DNA of 64,000 bases from CBDFLA01 sp965248915 (GCA_965248915.1 OZ252216.1:1984001-2048000), one strand, 5' to 3'. Shown: positions 46,170 through 55,819, counted from the stretch's first letter. Numbers and translations: made by a program. The notes: generated from the sequence alone by a model not told the origin.

Positions 46170-46685
46170 TTGGAAAAACCAGAACTCGCATCGGCCCTGA
46201 CTCGCGCCGCCAAACTGAGTGGATCGTTTAAGCTAAGGTCCGGGCAAATCTCTGACACCTATTTCGACAAGTACCAATTTGAGTCAGACCCGAAATTGCT
46301 CAAGGCCATCGCGCTGGAAATGGCGAAACTCGTTCCAACAAATACGGACGTCTTAGCAGGACTTGAATTGGGTGGTGTACCGCTGGCGACAGCTATTTCT
46401 CTCGAAAGCAACCTGCCCGCCGCCTACGTTCGCAAGGAACGCAAGACATACGGTACATTGAAGATCGCTGAGGGTGCTGAGGTAAACGCGAAACGCGTCA
46501 CCATCATTGAGGACATCATCACCACCGGCGGCGCGGTCATCGATGCCGTTCACCACCTTCGTGAAGATGGCGCCCGTATCGAGACCGTTGTCTGTGTAAT
46601 CCTTCGGGCTGAGGAACCACCGCAAGGATTGCTCGATCTCGGCCTAACGATCCAACCGGTCTTCCGCCAAAACGACTTAGGCTAA
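46170..46685 (+). CDS. pyrE: orotate phosphoribosyltransferase
   Basis: 171 residues; transfers phosphoribose to orotate in UMP synthesis. PRPP loop in VTIIEDIITTGGAVIDAV and the flexible loop VRKERKTYGTLKIAEG. TTG start at 46170 with GAGGA 8 bases upstream; there is no ATG that keeps the N terminus. The short length is usual for this subgroup. Its gene is separate from the other pyr genes here. Confidence 0.93.
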   Translation: MEKPELASALTRAAKLSGSFKLRSGQISDTYFDKYQFESDPKLLKAIALEMAKLVPTNTDVLAGLELGGVPLATAISLESNLPAAYVRKERKTYGTLKIAEGAEVNAKRVTIIEDIITTGGAVIDAVHHLREDGARIETVVCVILRAEEPPQGLLDLGLTIQPVFRQNDLG

Positions 46686-46692
46686 CAAGGGA

Positions 46693-47676
46693 TCAAAAGA
46701 AGATGTTGCGGTTCTTGACGTCTTTGTAAAGATCCGCGACGTGTTCACCATATCCATTGTATAGAAGCGTCGGGACCCGGTCATTCGTGCCGAGCACCCT
46801 TTCTGTTGCTTGGCTCCATCGGGGATGCGGGACGTCTGGATTGACGTTGGCGTAGAACCCATATTCTTTCGGGAGAATATCTGTCCAAAAGCTCACAGGC
46901 TTTTCGTCGGTAAAACTCATCCGCACGATCGACTTGATCGATTTGAAGCCGTACTTCCAAGGGAGCGCCAAACGGATCGGCGCACCGTGCTGCTTAGGCA
47001 ATGGCTTGCCGTAAACGCCTGTCACCAGGAACGCTAAATCATTTGCGGCTTCGTCAAGCGTGACACCTTCCACGTAAGGCCAAGGATACCAAAACTGCTT
47101 CTGACCCGGCGCTACTTTTGAGTCCATGAAGGTTTCCATGCGAATGTACTTGGCAGAAGACAAAGGCTTGGCAAGGTCTAGCAAGGCTCGGAACGGAAAG
47201 CCGGTCCAAGGCACCGCCATCGACCATGCCTCAACGCAGCGGTGACGATAGAGCCGTTCTTCCAGCGGCATTTGACGGATGAGGTCATCAAAGTCGATGG
47301 TGAGTTCGTCTTCCACCATCCCGTCGATCTTGATCGACCATGGACGGATCTTCAAAGCTTGCGCCGCCTTGGAGATCTCTTTGTGAGATCCGAACTCATA
47401 GAAGTTGTTGTACGTAGACGCCACCGGTTCAAGCGTTAAAGGCCGATCCAACTCAAAAGTCTCGTTGCGAGTCACAGGATAGAGATCGCTTGTGGGGTCG
47501 TCCAATATGGCCGCAGCTGACCCAACGCCGCCAAACGCCGTGCCGCCGATGCCAAGCCCGACACCCGCAGCTGATGTTCCTGCGCCGCGCATGAACTGAC
47601 GGCGATTGAAGAACATATGTTCCGGCGTCGCTGAACTTTCGGGAAGTTCCCAACTTTTCTTTTTCTTGATTAACAT
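46693..47676 (-). CDS. msrP: periplasmic methionine-sulfoxide reductase catalytic subunit
   Basis: 327 residues; repairs oxidised methionine in periplasmic proteins with a Mo-pterin cofactor. Twin-arginine signal NRRQFMRGAGTS, the cofactor-binding Cys147 in YRHRCVEAW, and the family end YADLYKDVKNRNIFF-like tail. ATG 47676 follows AGGAG/AGGTG. No msrQ heme subunit gene is adjacent in this window. Downstream of the aminotransferase by 106 bases, so possibly separate. Confidence 0.93.
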   Translation of the reverse strand: MLIKKKKSWELPESSATPEHMFFNRRQFMRGAGTSAAGVGLGIGGTAFGGVGSAAAILDDPTSDLYPVTRNETFELDRPLTLEPVASTYNNFYEFGSHKEISKAAQALKIRPWSIKIDGMVEDELTIDFDDLIRQMPLEERLYRHRCVEAWSMAVPWTGFPFRALLDLAKPLSSAKYIRMETFMDSKVAPGQKQFWYPWPYVEGVTLDEAANDLAFLVTGVYGKPLPKQHGAPIRLALPWKYGFKSIKSIVRMSFTDEKPVSFWTDILPKEYGFYANVNPDVPHPRWSQATERVLGTNDRVPTLLYNGYGEHVADLYKDVKNRNIFF

Positions 47677-47782
47677 CTTGTCACCTACTCCTGAACAGAT
47701 CTCCTCGGGCACTAGGCTAAATAACCTAATCCGAGCAAAACACAATTCAACACGAGATGACGTCTACGTGAGCGCGAGAGTT

Positions 47783-48985
47783 CTAGGTGAGAGAGGCGCA
47801 AAACCTTTGAATGCGCGTGCAGGCCTCTTCCAGGGCCTCTGTCGAGATCGCATAGGAAACCCGGAAGAAAGGCGACAATCCAAAGGCCTCCCCCTGCACC
47901 ACGGCGACGCCTTCAGATTCCAATAAGGCTTCTGCAAAATCGCTGTCCCCTTCAATGACCTTACCTTCCGGGGTCGACTTTCCGATGCAGCCTTCACAGC
48001 TGGGATAGACGTAGAAAGCCCCCTCAGGTGTGGGGCATTTCAATCCTTTGGCCTGATTGAGCATAGAAACGACCAGATCCCGACGATCTTGAAAAATCGC
48101 ATTGCGTTCGATCAAAAATTCTTGCGGACCGTTGAGCGCCTCAACAGCTGCCCACTGGCTGATAGACGTTGGGTTCGATGTCGACTGTGACATCACCTTG
48201 GCCATAGCCTTGATGAGCGGTTCTGGACCGCCAGCAAACCCAATGCGCCAGCCGGTCATGGCATAGGCTTTCGATGCGCCATTGACAGTCAATGTACGCG
48301 CATAGAGGCCGGGTTCAACTTGCGCCGGTGTCACAAACTCAAAGCCTTCGTACACAATGTGCTCATACATGTCGTCACTGAGAACCCAGACGTTCTCATG
48401 GCGCATCAAAACATCTGTGAGCTTCTTCAAGTCTTCATGGCTATAGGCCGCGCCAGATGGATTAGACGGTGAATTGAAAATGATCCATTTGGTCTTAGGC
48501 GTAATGGCCGCTTCTAGGTCCTCGGGCCGGACCCGAAAACGATTGTCTTGCGTCGTATCTACGAAGACCGGGGTTCCGCCAGCAAGCAAAACCATATCTG
48601 GATAGGAAACCCAGTAGGGCCGAGGAATTATGACCTCATCGCCCGGATTGAGGGTCGCCATCATGGCGTTGTAGATGATGGGTTTGCCACCAGGGGCCAC
48701 GCTGATCTGTGACGGCAGATAGTCCAAATCATTGTCCCGCTTGAATTTGCCACATACCGCCTGTTTGAGCTCGGGAATGCCGTCGACCGGGGTGTATTTG
48801 GTTTGGCCATGGTTGATGGCATCAACTGCCGCTTGTTTGACGTTGTCTGGCGTATCGAAATCCGGTTCGCCAGCGCCCAATCCAATGACATCAACCCCTT
48901 GCGCTTTGAGGTCGCGTGCCTTTTGGGTCACGGCCATGGTTGGCGAAGGTTTTACGCGCGCGAGGGTGTCAGACAAAAAGCCCAT
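47783..48985 (-). CDS. aspartate-type aminotransferase (class I, PLP)
   Basis: 400 residues, subgroup I-gamma. PLP lysine in VNGASKAYAMTGWRIG, and conserved NSPSNPSGAAYS and PHDMYEH-like segments (LSDDMYEHIVYEG). It transfers the amino group between aspartate and 2-oxoglutarate, possibly also prephenate. Strong ribosome site (AGGAGG) before ATG 48985. Divergent from the sortase target gene. Confidence 0.92.
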   Translation of the reverse strand: MGFLSDTLARVKPSPTMAVTQKARDLKAQGVDVIGLGAGEPDFDTPDNVKQAAVDAINHGQTKYTPVDGIPELKQAVCGKFKRDNDLDYLPSQISVAPGGKPIIYNAMMATLNPGDEVIIPRPYWVSYPDMVLLAGGTPVFVDTTQDNRFRVRPEDLEAAITPKTKWIIFNSPSNPSGAAYSHEDLKKLTDVLMRHENVWVLSDDMYEHIVYEGFEFVTPAQVEPGLYARTLTVNGASKAYAMTGWRIGFAGGPEPLIKAMAKVMSQSTSNPTSISQWAAVEALNGPQEFLIERNAIFQDRRDLVVSMLNQAKGLKCPTPEGAFYVYPSCEGCIGKSTPEGKVIEGDSDFAEALLESEGVAVVQGEAFGLSPFFRVSYAISTEALEEACTRIQRFCASLT

Positions 48986-49225
48986 GTCAAAAGCCTCCTG
49001 AAGGAAGAAATGTGAGTGCGGTTGAGGTGATTCTCACCAAATTCATACGCCCTCTTTCAAGGAGACACAATCACTGACCGCAAGAATGTTTCGTTACCGC
49101 CATGAAAATGCCCCAGATTCGCCGCGCCCCATCACAACTCCTCCCCAACGCCACCACATTGGACGACCATTCTTGGTCCCGTAAATCGCACCGGTCTCAT
49201 TCCAAACGCTCTCGGGGTATCAGTA

Positions 49226-51538
49226 ATGAAGCGTAAACCAGCACCAGCCACCCTCACACAGGCCCATAGCCAACTCGCCCTCCTCTTTGGCTTCATGGCA
49301 GCCATCGCCATCACCGCGATCCTCACAACCAGCGCCTGGGCTGGCCCAACCGCGACCGCTACGACCCCCAGTCCAACAAAAACCGTCGCCACAACCCAAG
49401 TGGTCGACCCTCGGCTGGTCCGCCCTGGAGACATGCAATCCGGCGGTCTTCTCTTCCAGGCGGTGGAAAACAGTCGCTACGTCATCGCGCCCATGCAGGC
49501 AACCGACGTTAGCGTCGAAATCACTGGCCTCACAGCACGCACCAAGGTGACGCAGAAGTTCTTCAATCCATCTGACGGATGGGTGGAAGGGCTCTATGTG
49601 TTTCCTCTCCCAGATGAAGCAGCTGTCGATTCGCTACGCCTCCAGATCGGCGATCGCTTCATCGAAGGAAAAATCAAAGAGCGCGCCGAGGCCCGCAAAA
49701 TCTATGAACAGGCCAAGGCCGAAGGCAAGAAAGCCAGTCTTCTCGAACAAGAGCGCGCCAACATCTTCACCAACTCCGTCGCAAATATCGGCCCCGGGGA
49801 AGTGGTGGTGGTTCAGATTGAGTATCAAGAAGCCCTTTCCATGACCGACGGTCGTGTCGACTTACGCTTCCCCATGGTCGTGGCCCCTCGCTACAATCCG
49901 CCCGCAACCCTTCAGACCGTGAGTTTTGGCGATCAAGGGTTCGGTCAAGTCAACGTAGCCGATCCGGTCCCAGACCGCGATCGCATTACCTCGCCCGTTC
50001 TCGATCCAAGAGAAATGGGCGAGGGTCAGTTCGTAAACCCAGTGACCATGAGCGTGACGTTGCGTCCCGGCTTCCCCGTGGACAAGGTAGAGAGCCTCTA
50101 CCATCAAACGACCAGGTCTGAGATCGCAGGCGGTGGGTATCAGATTGCACTGACAGACGAAGTCATCCCTGCCAACAAAGACTTCGTTTTAAGTTGGACG
50201 CCGAAGTCCGGCAACGCCCCGACAGCCGCATTGTTCAAACAGCGCATTGGTGGCGAAGACTACATCTTTGCCATGATCACGCCGCCACTGCAGCAAAGTG
50301 ATACCGCGGTGAAGCCACGCGAAACCATTTTCGTGATCGACAATTCTGGCTCCATGGCAGGCACATCCATCCGCCAAGCCAAAGCAAGTTTGGTCATGGC
50401 CTTAGGCCGACTGACCGACCAAGACCTCTTCAATGTCATTCGCTTCGACCATGAAACCGAATTGGTCTTCCCCTCGCCGGTGGCCGCCACCCAGGAAAAC
50501 ATCGAGCACGCCACCAAATTTGTGAAGCGCCTCAATGCAGAAGGCGGCACCGAGATGCTGCCAGCGCTACGTCATGCTTTGGTCGATCGAACTCCAGACG
50601 ACACGAGCCGCCTGCGCCAAGTGATCTTCCTCACCGATGGCGCCATCGGAAACGAGGCTCAGCTGTTTGCCGAAATCGGTAACAACCTAGGCCGATCCCG
50701 CCTCTTCACCGTGGGCATCGGTTCAGCGCCCAATTCGTACTTCATGTCGCGTGCGTCCCGTATCGGTCGCGGCTCTGCCACCCACATTGGTGACTTAAGC
50801 GAAGTGTCGGCCCGCATGAGCGAACTGTTCCAAAAGCTGGAGCGCCCCGCGATGACCGATCTAACAGTGATTTGGCCCGGCGCCGCGCGCGCTGAAAGCT
50901 GGCCAAACCCACTTCCCGACCTTTACGCAGGCGACCCGATCATCTTGACCGCCAAAATGCCACAAGCAACCGGCCAATTGATCATCAAAGGCACCCATGA
51001 TGGACAAGGCTGGGCCACCGCCCTCAATCTAGATGACGCGGCGCAAGGTGCCGGGATTGATAAGGTCTGGGCTCGTCGCAAAATCGCAGCCATCGAAGAA
51101 AGTCGCTACGACGGTGTTGATTGGGAAACCGTCGACAAACAAGTTCTCACAACCGCTCTCGACTATCACCTCGTGTCACGTCTCACGAGCTTGGTTGCGG
51201 TCGATGTCACACCTTCAAGGCCTGACGGTGAAAACCTAACGTCCCTTGAAGTGCCGCTCAATCTGCCAGAAGGTTGGGACTTCGACAAAGTGTTCGGCGA
51301 ACCGGTGCGCTCCATGCGAGCCCAAGCCGACCCTCAAGTCGACCAGACCTTCGCCTTCGCACAATTGAGCAAGGCCTCGGCACCGCCGCAAGCCGCACCT
51401 AAGACCGCTGGCTTGGCATTGCCACAAGGAGCGGCACTCACTTCGCTGCACTTCTTGGCAGGCCTCATCCTGATCATATCCGGCACCTCTCTCTTGGTCA
51501 TCCGGCGCCGGCCGCACCCATGGAAGGGAAAACAATAA
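49226..51538 (+). CDS. marine proteobacterial sortase target protein (VIT + vWA)
   Basis: 770 residues. A signal peptide (FMAAIAITAILTTSAWA) leads to a VIT domain (about 65-200, KVTQKFFNPSDGWVEGLYVFP), a vWA domain with the MIDAS motif FVIDNSGSMAGTS, and a C-terminal sorting-like end: a Pro/Ala-rich stretch, a hydrophobic helix (LHFLAGLILIISGTSLLVI) and RRRPHP. It is the substrate of the sortase encoded 2 bases later. Probably surface-attached, perhaps adhesive; role not established. Confidence 0.92.
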   Translation: MKRKPAPATLTQAHSQLALLFGFMAAIAITAILTTSAWAGPTATATTPSPTKTVATTQVVDPRLVRPGDMQSGGLLFQAVENSRYVIAPMQATDVSVEITGLTARTKVTQKFFNPSDGWVEGLYVFPLPDEAAVDSLRLQIGDRFIEGKIKERAEARKIYEQAKAEGKKASLLEQERANIFTNSVANIGPGEVVVVQIEYQEALSMTDGRVDLRFPMVVAPRYNPPATLQTVSFGDQGFGQVNVADPVPDRDRITSPVLDPREMGEGQFVNPVTMSVTLRPGFPVDKVESLYHQTTRSEIAGGGYQIALTDEVIPANKDFVLSWTPKSGNAPTAALFKQRIGGEDYIFAMITPPLQQSDTAVKPRETIFVIDNSGSMAGTSIRQAKASLVMALGRLTDQDLFNVIRFDHETELVFPSPVAATQENIEHATKFVKRLNAEGGTEMLPALRHALVDRTPDDTSRLRQVIFLTDGAIGNEAQLFAEIGNNLGRSRLFTVGIGSAPNSYFMSRASRIGRGSATHIGDLSEVSARMSELFQKLERPAMTDLTVIWPGAARAESWPNPLPDLYAGDPIILTAKMPQATGQLIIKGTHDGQGWATALNLDDAAQGAGIDKVWARRKIAAIEESRYDGVDWETVDKQVLTTALDYHLVSRLTSLVAVDVTPSRPDGENLTSLEVPLNLPEGWDFDKVFGEPVRSMRAQADPQVDQTFAFAQLSKASAPPQAAPKTAGLALPQGAALTSLHFLAGLILIISGTSLLVIRRRPHPWKGKQ

Positions 51539-51540
51539 AC

Positions 51541-52146
51541 ATGCGCCGGCCCGTTCTCCTCTTCTCCTCCCTCGGTCTGATCCTGCTTGGTGCGATCTTT
51601 GTCGCCCAAGGCGTCTGGATCCAGGCCAAGGCGGGCGTTGCCCAGGTTCTGCTCGAGCAGGCCTGGGCGCGCACGCTGAAGGGCGAAGAAAGCGCCAAAC
51701 CTTGGGAGTGGGCCGACACCTGGCCGGTCGCAGCCCTTGAAGTCCCAGCCAAAGGCAAACGCGCCATTGTACTTTACGGTGCCTTTGGTGAAGCCATGGC
51801 CTTCGGACCTGGTCACATGATCGGGACACCCATGCCCGGCGAACGCGGTCTCTCAGTGATTGCCGCCCACCGCGACACCCATTTTGCATTTTTGAAAGAT
51901 CTCGAGATCAAGGATGAGATATCCGTGACCCGCGCTGACGGTTCAAAACACTTCTTTGAAATTATGGAGATCAGTGTGGTGCCCTGGGACCAATCAGGTC
52001 TCGATCCCTTTGGCTCTGAAAAAGAAGTCGCGCTTGTAACCTGCTATCCCTTCGGCGCCGTCACCCCCGGCCCCTTGCGCTACGTGGCAAGGGGCACGTG
52101 GGTAAGAAAAGAGAGTGGGAACGTCGTCGCTGGCCGAAAACAATGA
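51541..52146 (+). CDS. class GN sortase
   Basis: 201 residues; transpeptidase that would anchor the preceding protein. N-terminal membrane helix (VLLFSSLGLILLGAIFVAQG), catalytic His110 in IAAHRDTHFAFL, Cys168 in LVTCYPFGA and Arg180 in PGPLRYVA. Two bases after the target gene, clearly one operon. The DNA of the Cys-Arg region contains a palindrome (arms GCCCCTTGC and GCAAGGGGC) and recurs three times downstream as fragments. The tail after Thr186 (WVRKESGNVVAGRKQ) differs from the tails of the fragments, so the gene's own 3' end may have been replaced. Confidence 0.92.
   Translation: MRRPVLLFSSLGLILLGAIFVAQGVWIQAKAGVAQVLLEQAWARTLKGEESAKPWEWADTWPVAALEVPAKGKRAIVLYGAFGEAMAFGPGHMIGTPMPGERGLSVIAAHRDTHFAFLKDLEIKDEISVTRADGSKHFFEIMEISVVPWDQSGLDPFGSEKEVALVTCYPFGAVTPGPLRYVARGTWVRKESGNVVAGRKQ
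52070..52095 (+). repeat. palindromic core within the sortase 3' end (R0)
   Basis: Left arm GCCCCTTGC, spacer GCTACGTG, right arm GCAAGGGGC. The 9-8-9 plan resembles a tyrosine-recombinase core site. The same core recurs at 54851, 55755 and 58224, always within sortase-like coding sequence. Confidence 0.7.
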
Positions 52147-52268
52147 AGTTGGGGCGCTCGCAAAACCAAACGCAACGAAAATCCTAAATAGATCGTTTCA
52201 GGAATGTGGTGTGGAAAGCTCATCCCCTGTTACCAAGCACCAATTCACCTTGGTAACCGACATGGGCA

Positions 52269-53402
52269 TTAGTTATTCTGATTCCCGTCCAAATAGCATT
52301 GTTCGAAGATGAAATTTGCCGCGGCTTTCCCGTCAACAAATTCTTCATCAGCGGCCAAAGCTGACCTGTTGAGATTTGCAATGAATTGCTCAGCATCTCG
52401 CTTCTCTGCATCAAAAACGAAAGGGTCCATCAAAACTGTTTGATACCAATTTATTGCCAGTGATGGAGAGGTATCTTTGTCCAAACCCCGAGCTATCGCC
52501 CTCGCATAGTTCATTCTTCCGTAAACAGAATATTGACATGCCGATTTCTTCATCCAATTCACACCCTTCAAATCCGCCTCATCGTCACCAGGGACACCGG
52601 ATTGTCTATAAACGCCCCACAACCACTGCGCTTCCGGCTCACCTGCATGTGCAGCCAACCGCGTCCAGTCAAGGTGCTTCTTGACGAACGCACCGCTTTG
52701 AATTTGGTTTGCGTTTCATGACTGGGCAGAGTAAACCGTGGCCAAGTTCTGCATGGCGCTAGGGTCTTTCTGCTCAGCGATCGGGCGGATCATTTTTTCC
52801 AATCTCGCCCAATCTACTGACGTTTCGGCGGGGTGTGATAACCACAAAATTATGAGTCTAGAAAAACTCAGAGGAAGGCCTGACTTTGTTCCTTCCAGAA
52901 AAACCCTCTCTGCGGCGACCAATTCACCACTAATGCGGTGAATTTCACCCAACCAAACAGAAGCCTCGGCACAACCATTCGTTTGTGACCGATTAAGCAG
53001 CCTTACGGCACGTTCAAATCTCTTACTTTTGAACTCCACTCCAACTTCGTGACGCCCAAGTAAGAATAGGGCCTCTGCATTGTCTTTCGCTGCGGATTGC
53101 TTCAGGTACTTGACTGCCAAGTCGAAGTCTCTTGGGACTCCAATTCCATTCAGATAACGTCGCCCCAGTTGGAACGCGCCGATGGCCGATCCACTCTCGG
53201 CCGCCAGTTTTTCGGCTTCGGCACCACCCGTGATTTGCGTTGTCACACTCGAAGAGCATTCAAGTCCGGTCATCGAAATAGACTTGCCTGCGCGCAGGCG
53301 CTCGATTTCGTCTTTGTGATCTTCAAATATATCGGCGGTCGCACACACAGCGGCAACGGATGCAATAAACAGCGAAACCAAAACTTCAACGAGTCTTCGC
53401 AC
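52269..53402 (-). pseudogene. Sel1-repeat secreted protein with an in-frame TGA
   Basis: From GTG 53402 (GGAGG 7 bases upstream) the frame reads a signal peptide (LVEVLVSLFIASVAAVCATA) and Sel1-type TPRs (GSAIGAFQLGRRYLNGIGVP and similar) for 228 residues, meets TGA at 52716-52718, and continues in the same frame for another 149 residues with more repeats to 52269. The part after the stop (LAAHAGEPEAQWLWGVYRQSG) is a clear continuation, so one gene has been split by a single nonsense codon. A selenocysteine reading is unlikely. The N-terminal product could still be secreted. Confidence 0.75.
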
Positions 53403-53666
53403 TTGTATTCCTCCAACTCATCATTTGAGCGCCTACCGGTCTCATCACCAGTACACTTCTCAACAGAGATTTTCGGCAAATGACATACATCAAAATAATA
53501 CGTCCCGGATTCCCGCGACTTGTACCCCTGCCAACTCCCGAAAAAAACAATGAAGCACTACTATCCGAGACTTTCGTGGTTTATGAAGCTACTCCCCCAA
53601 TCGAACTTTTTGTGATAATCTGACACCTGATGGTTGCAATAACAACTGGTGTTTCAAAGGTTGATA

Positions 53667-54737
53667 ATGAACAAAAATTGGTTTTCCAATGTGCTATTGG
53701 CATTGACGGCATTTGCATGTCAGAGTGACTCGCACAATACACTGTTCCTATCGGACGCAATGGAGATGTCACCGCCATTTAGGGAATGCTCCCTTTGGCA
53801 ACTGAAGCCCGAATTAAACCGACATCGCTCTTACGGTAGAATACCGCCTTGGGAGCAAGGTGACACAGTCAGTATTCAGGGGCATAAAACTGAAAATACA
53901 CTAGTTAGGCTCGAGGCTGATCTAAAGTGGATCGAGTATGGGCTTCTCCAGAGCGACAAAGAGATTGCCAGGTCATCATGCCCCAGGGTTCTGGATCTGG
54001 CGGATGAAGTTTTTGCAACGCGCGTAGGATCATTGAGTTCTCAACAAGCGCAACCCGTTTTTCAACGCCAAGCAGTTTCTCGTGTTTACGGGACCGGACA
54101 TATTCCCACACTTGCCAGACTTGCGTCGGCCGAGGCTTATCTAAAATGCTCCAAACTGGACGATAGAAAAATGCGTCTCGAACGATCATTCGACTTGTTG
54201 GGTCTCGACGTGGAATCTATAAGCGCAATGACAGAAGACGACACATTGTCAAACTACGATCTGATGCTTCCCATTCTGATCGTCGGCGACTACGCGTTTG
54301 AATTCGAGGTCCCAGAACTCTTAAAACCAATTGTGAAATACGAAAAGCAATTCGGTAGGGAAACCGTCGCCCGACCCCATGACCCGCGGAACCAATCGAA
54401 CACGGCCGGATCAATTCCGGCAATTCGCGCCGAATACCGCTACAAATTGCTAATTGGCGATCAATCACAAGGCGAAGAGATTATTGCGCGGCTATTGTCG
54501 ATCGTAGACGAGTTCATCGGAAGAGAACGCATTGAACCTGCAGCGGTAGGACTAATATTAGCCCGTACAGTCAAGACAAATCATCGAGTGAAATCTGGAA
54601 CAAAGATGAATAACGCGGAATTGGCTCGACTGGATCGACTGCTTGGCGAACAGGAACTCGAATATTTCGAGAGGTGTAACCCGCACCTGAAGTCAGAACT
54701 GATACGAATGAAGCTCGGGCAGATGTCCGCCCAGTAA
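53667..54737 (+). CDS. secreted protein of unknown function
   Basis: 356 residues. ATG 53667 has AAGG 6 bases upstream and begins a signal sequence (KNWFSNVLLALTAFAC) with a poor lipobox, so it is either a lipoprotein or cut by signal peptidase I. The rest is helical and charged, with three more Cys, no recognised domain. It is on the opposite strand to the Sel1 gene, in the cassette between the sortase and its first 3'-end copy. Confidence 0.65.
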   Translation: MNKNWFSNVLLALTAFACQSDSHNTLFLSDAMEMSPPFRECSLWQLKPELNRHRSYGRIPPWEQGDTVSIQGHKTENTLVRLEADLKWIEYGLLQSDKEIARSSCPRVLDLADEVFATRVGSLSSQQAQPVFQRQAVSRVYGTGHIPTLARLASAEAYLKCSKLDDRKMRLERSFDLLGLDVESISAMTEDDTLSNYDLMLPILIVGDYAFEFEVPELLKPIVKYEKQFGRETVARPHDPRNQSNTAGSIPAIRAEYRYKLLIGDQSQGEEIIARLLSIVDEFIGRERIEPAAVGLILARTVKTNHRVKSGTKMNNAELARLDRLLGEQELEYFERCNPHLKSELIRMKLGQMSAQ

Positions 54738-54816
54738 ATGGACAAGCTGTCGAGTTAAGTTTACCAATTGACAAATTGATGTTGTATACCAGATCTCAAG
54801 TTCACAATTCGCTCTC

Positions 54817-54882
54817 ATGACCTGCCATCCCTTCAGCGCCGTCACCCACAGCCCCTTGCGCTACGTGGCAAGGGGCACGTGA
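54817..54882 (+). pseudogene. sortase 3'-end fragment, copy R1
   Basis: 62 bases matching the sortase gene at 52040-52100 with about four differences. It reads MTCHPFSAVTHSPLRYVARG then Thr and stop, so it still encodes the catalytic Cys and Arg at the right spacing of 12, but no N-terminal part. The palindromic core is exact (left arm 54851-54859, right arm 54868-54876). Confidence 0.8.
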
Positions 54883-54916
54883 CGTTGAGACGCAGTAGTG
54901 ATTGTCAGTCATCCTT

Positions 54917-54932
54917 CGCTCTGATCAGAGCG
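54917..54932. other. 16-base perfect palindrome downstream of higA
   Basis: CGCTCTGATCAGAGCG, 69 bases past the higA stop on the minus strand. No T run follows on either strand; it could be a weak terminator or a protein site. Confidence 0.35.
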
Positions 54933-55000
54933 ATGCAGCCCCTTCTATTCATCCACAAACGGCGCGAATGGTGGATACCCAATAGAGGTGTACCGTGCGG

Positions 55001-55291
55001 TCAAACCGCAATGACCTCGATTTGGTCAAGTTCCCGCTGATCCAATCCGTCGCGCTCTAAGTCGTATTGATTCTGAAGGTTGAGCCAAAACTGCGGTGTC
55101 GTATCAAACGCGATGCCAAAACGAATTGCCGTATCCGCCGTAATACCACGACGACCGGCAACAATATCGCAAACTCGGCGGCGGTCCGTATTGATAGCGT
55201 TCGCCAATGAAGCCATAGAAACACCCAACGGCTCCAAGAATTCTTCCTTCAAGATTTCACCTGGATGTATGGGTCCAATATTGCGCGGCAC
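55001..55291 (-). CDS. higA: HigA-type antitoxin
   Basis: 96 residues, HTH_XRE antitoxin of the HigA addiction family (NIGPIHPGEILKEEFLEPLG at the start, HTH around SMASLANAINTDRRRVCDIV). GTG 55291 has AAGGAGG 5 bases upstream, the strongest candidate; an ATG at 55321 lies inside the toxin gene. Toxin-first order, 14 bases after higB, as in classic HigBA. It binds HigB and represses the operon. Confidence 0.9.
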   Translation of the reverse strand: MPRNIGPIHPGEILKEEFLEPLGVSMASLANAINTDRRRVCDIVAGRRGITADTAIRFGIAFDTTPQFWLNLQNQYDLERDGLDQRELDQIEVIAV

Positions 55292-55305
55292 TTCACCCTC
55301 CTTAG

Positions 55306-55587
55306 TTAGTGGTAATCGCAAAATTCCACGTCAAAAGCATCGCCGCCGCGCCATCTGAAACATATCCGCCATTGCTTGTTTATCCGGATCGAATGCTGCC
55401 CATCTCTGTCACCTTTCAGCTTTTCCAGCCGATTGCCGGGCGGGGAGCGCAAATCATTGATGTTAACCGCAGCGTCCAGGATTAAGAGCCTCCGTTTGGC
55501 TCTACGGCGAAGATCCCCAGATACGCCCCGCACTGGTGTCCCCTTCATGAGGCTTTCCGTACGGCTATCAGCGTAGCTCTTGATCAT
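55306..55587 (-). CDS. higB: HigB-type toxin (RelE superfamily)
   Basis: 93 residues, an mRNA-cleaving ribosome-dependent toxin by family. Landmarks: MIKSYADSRTESLMKGTPVR, LEKLKGDRDGQHSIRINKQW and CFRWRGGDAFDVEFCDYH. ATG 55587 is the family start; it has no ribosome site because an inverted repeat (55590-55606) lies right against it, so translation may be leaderless or weak. That would keep the toxin low. Confidence 0.9.
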   Translation of the reverse strand: MIKSYADSRTESLMKGTPVRGVSGDLRRRAKRRLLILDAAVNINDLRSPPGNRLEKLKGDRDGQHSIRINKQWRICFRWRGGDAFDVEFCDYH

Positions 55588-55589
55588 GT

Positions 55590-55606
55590 GTTGTATGTAG
55601 TACAAC
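55590..55606. promoter_or_regulatory. inverted repeat at the higB start, likely HigA operator
   Basis: GTTGTA-N5-TACAAC, perfect 6-base arms, 2 bases from the higB ATG. HigA proteins bind such sites to autoregulate. Confidence 0.6.
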
Positions 55607-55740
55607 GCACAACAGATGTCAAGACATCTTTGTCTCGTGTTCGACGATCCGATCAGCAGAAAAATCCAGTTACACAAAACCCGTTTCGAAAATCCAGTGG
55701 CAAAATGCCAATTTATTCGTCACGTGCCGACCGTCATAGT

Positions 55741-55819
55741 GCCGTCGCCCCCCGGCCCCTTGCGCTACGTAGCAAGGGGCAAGTGGACAAAGACCGAAGC
55801 GGCAATCAGAGGATCTTAG
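55741..55819 (+). pseudogene. sortase 3'-end fragment, copy R2
   Basis: Reads GPLRYVARGKWTKTEAAIRG then Ser and TAG. Matches the sortase for about 20 bases left of the core and for the core (left arm 55755-55763, right arm 55772-55780, one change in the spacer), then shares the TKTEAAI tail with R3 rather than with the intact gene. The catalytic Cys codon is lost. Its last bases overlap the end of the nucleotidyltransferase gene. Confidence 0.75.

Noticed and set aside
52070..52095. Integron attC site in the sortase core
   Set aside because: No GTTRRRY/RYYYAAC core sequences and no integrase; the plan is closer to a tyrosine-recombinase core.
52716..52718. TGA read as selenocysteine in the Sel1 gene
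   Set aside because: No Cys homologue position or SECIS-like structure is evident and no selenium genes are in the window; a nonsense mutation is simpler.
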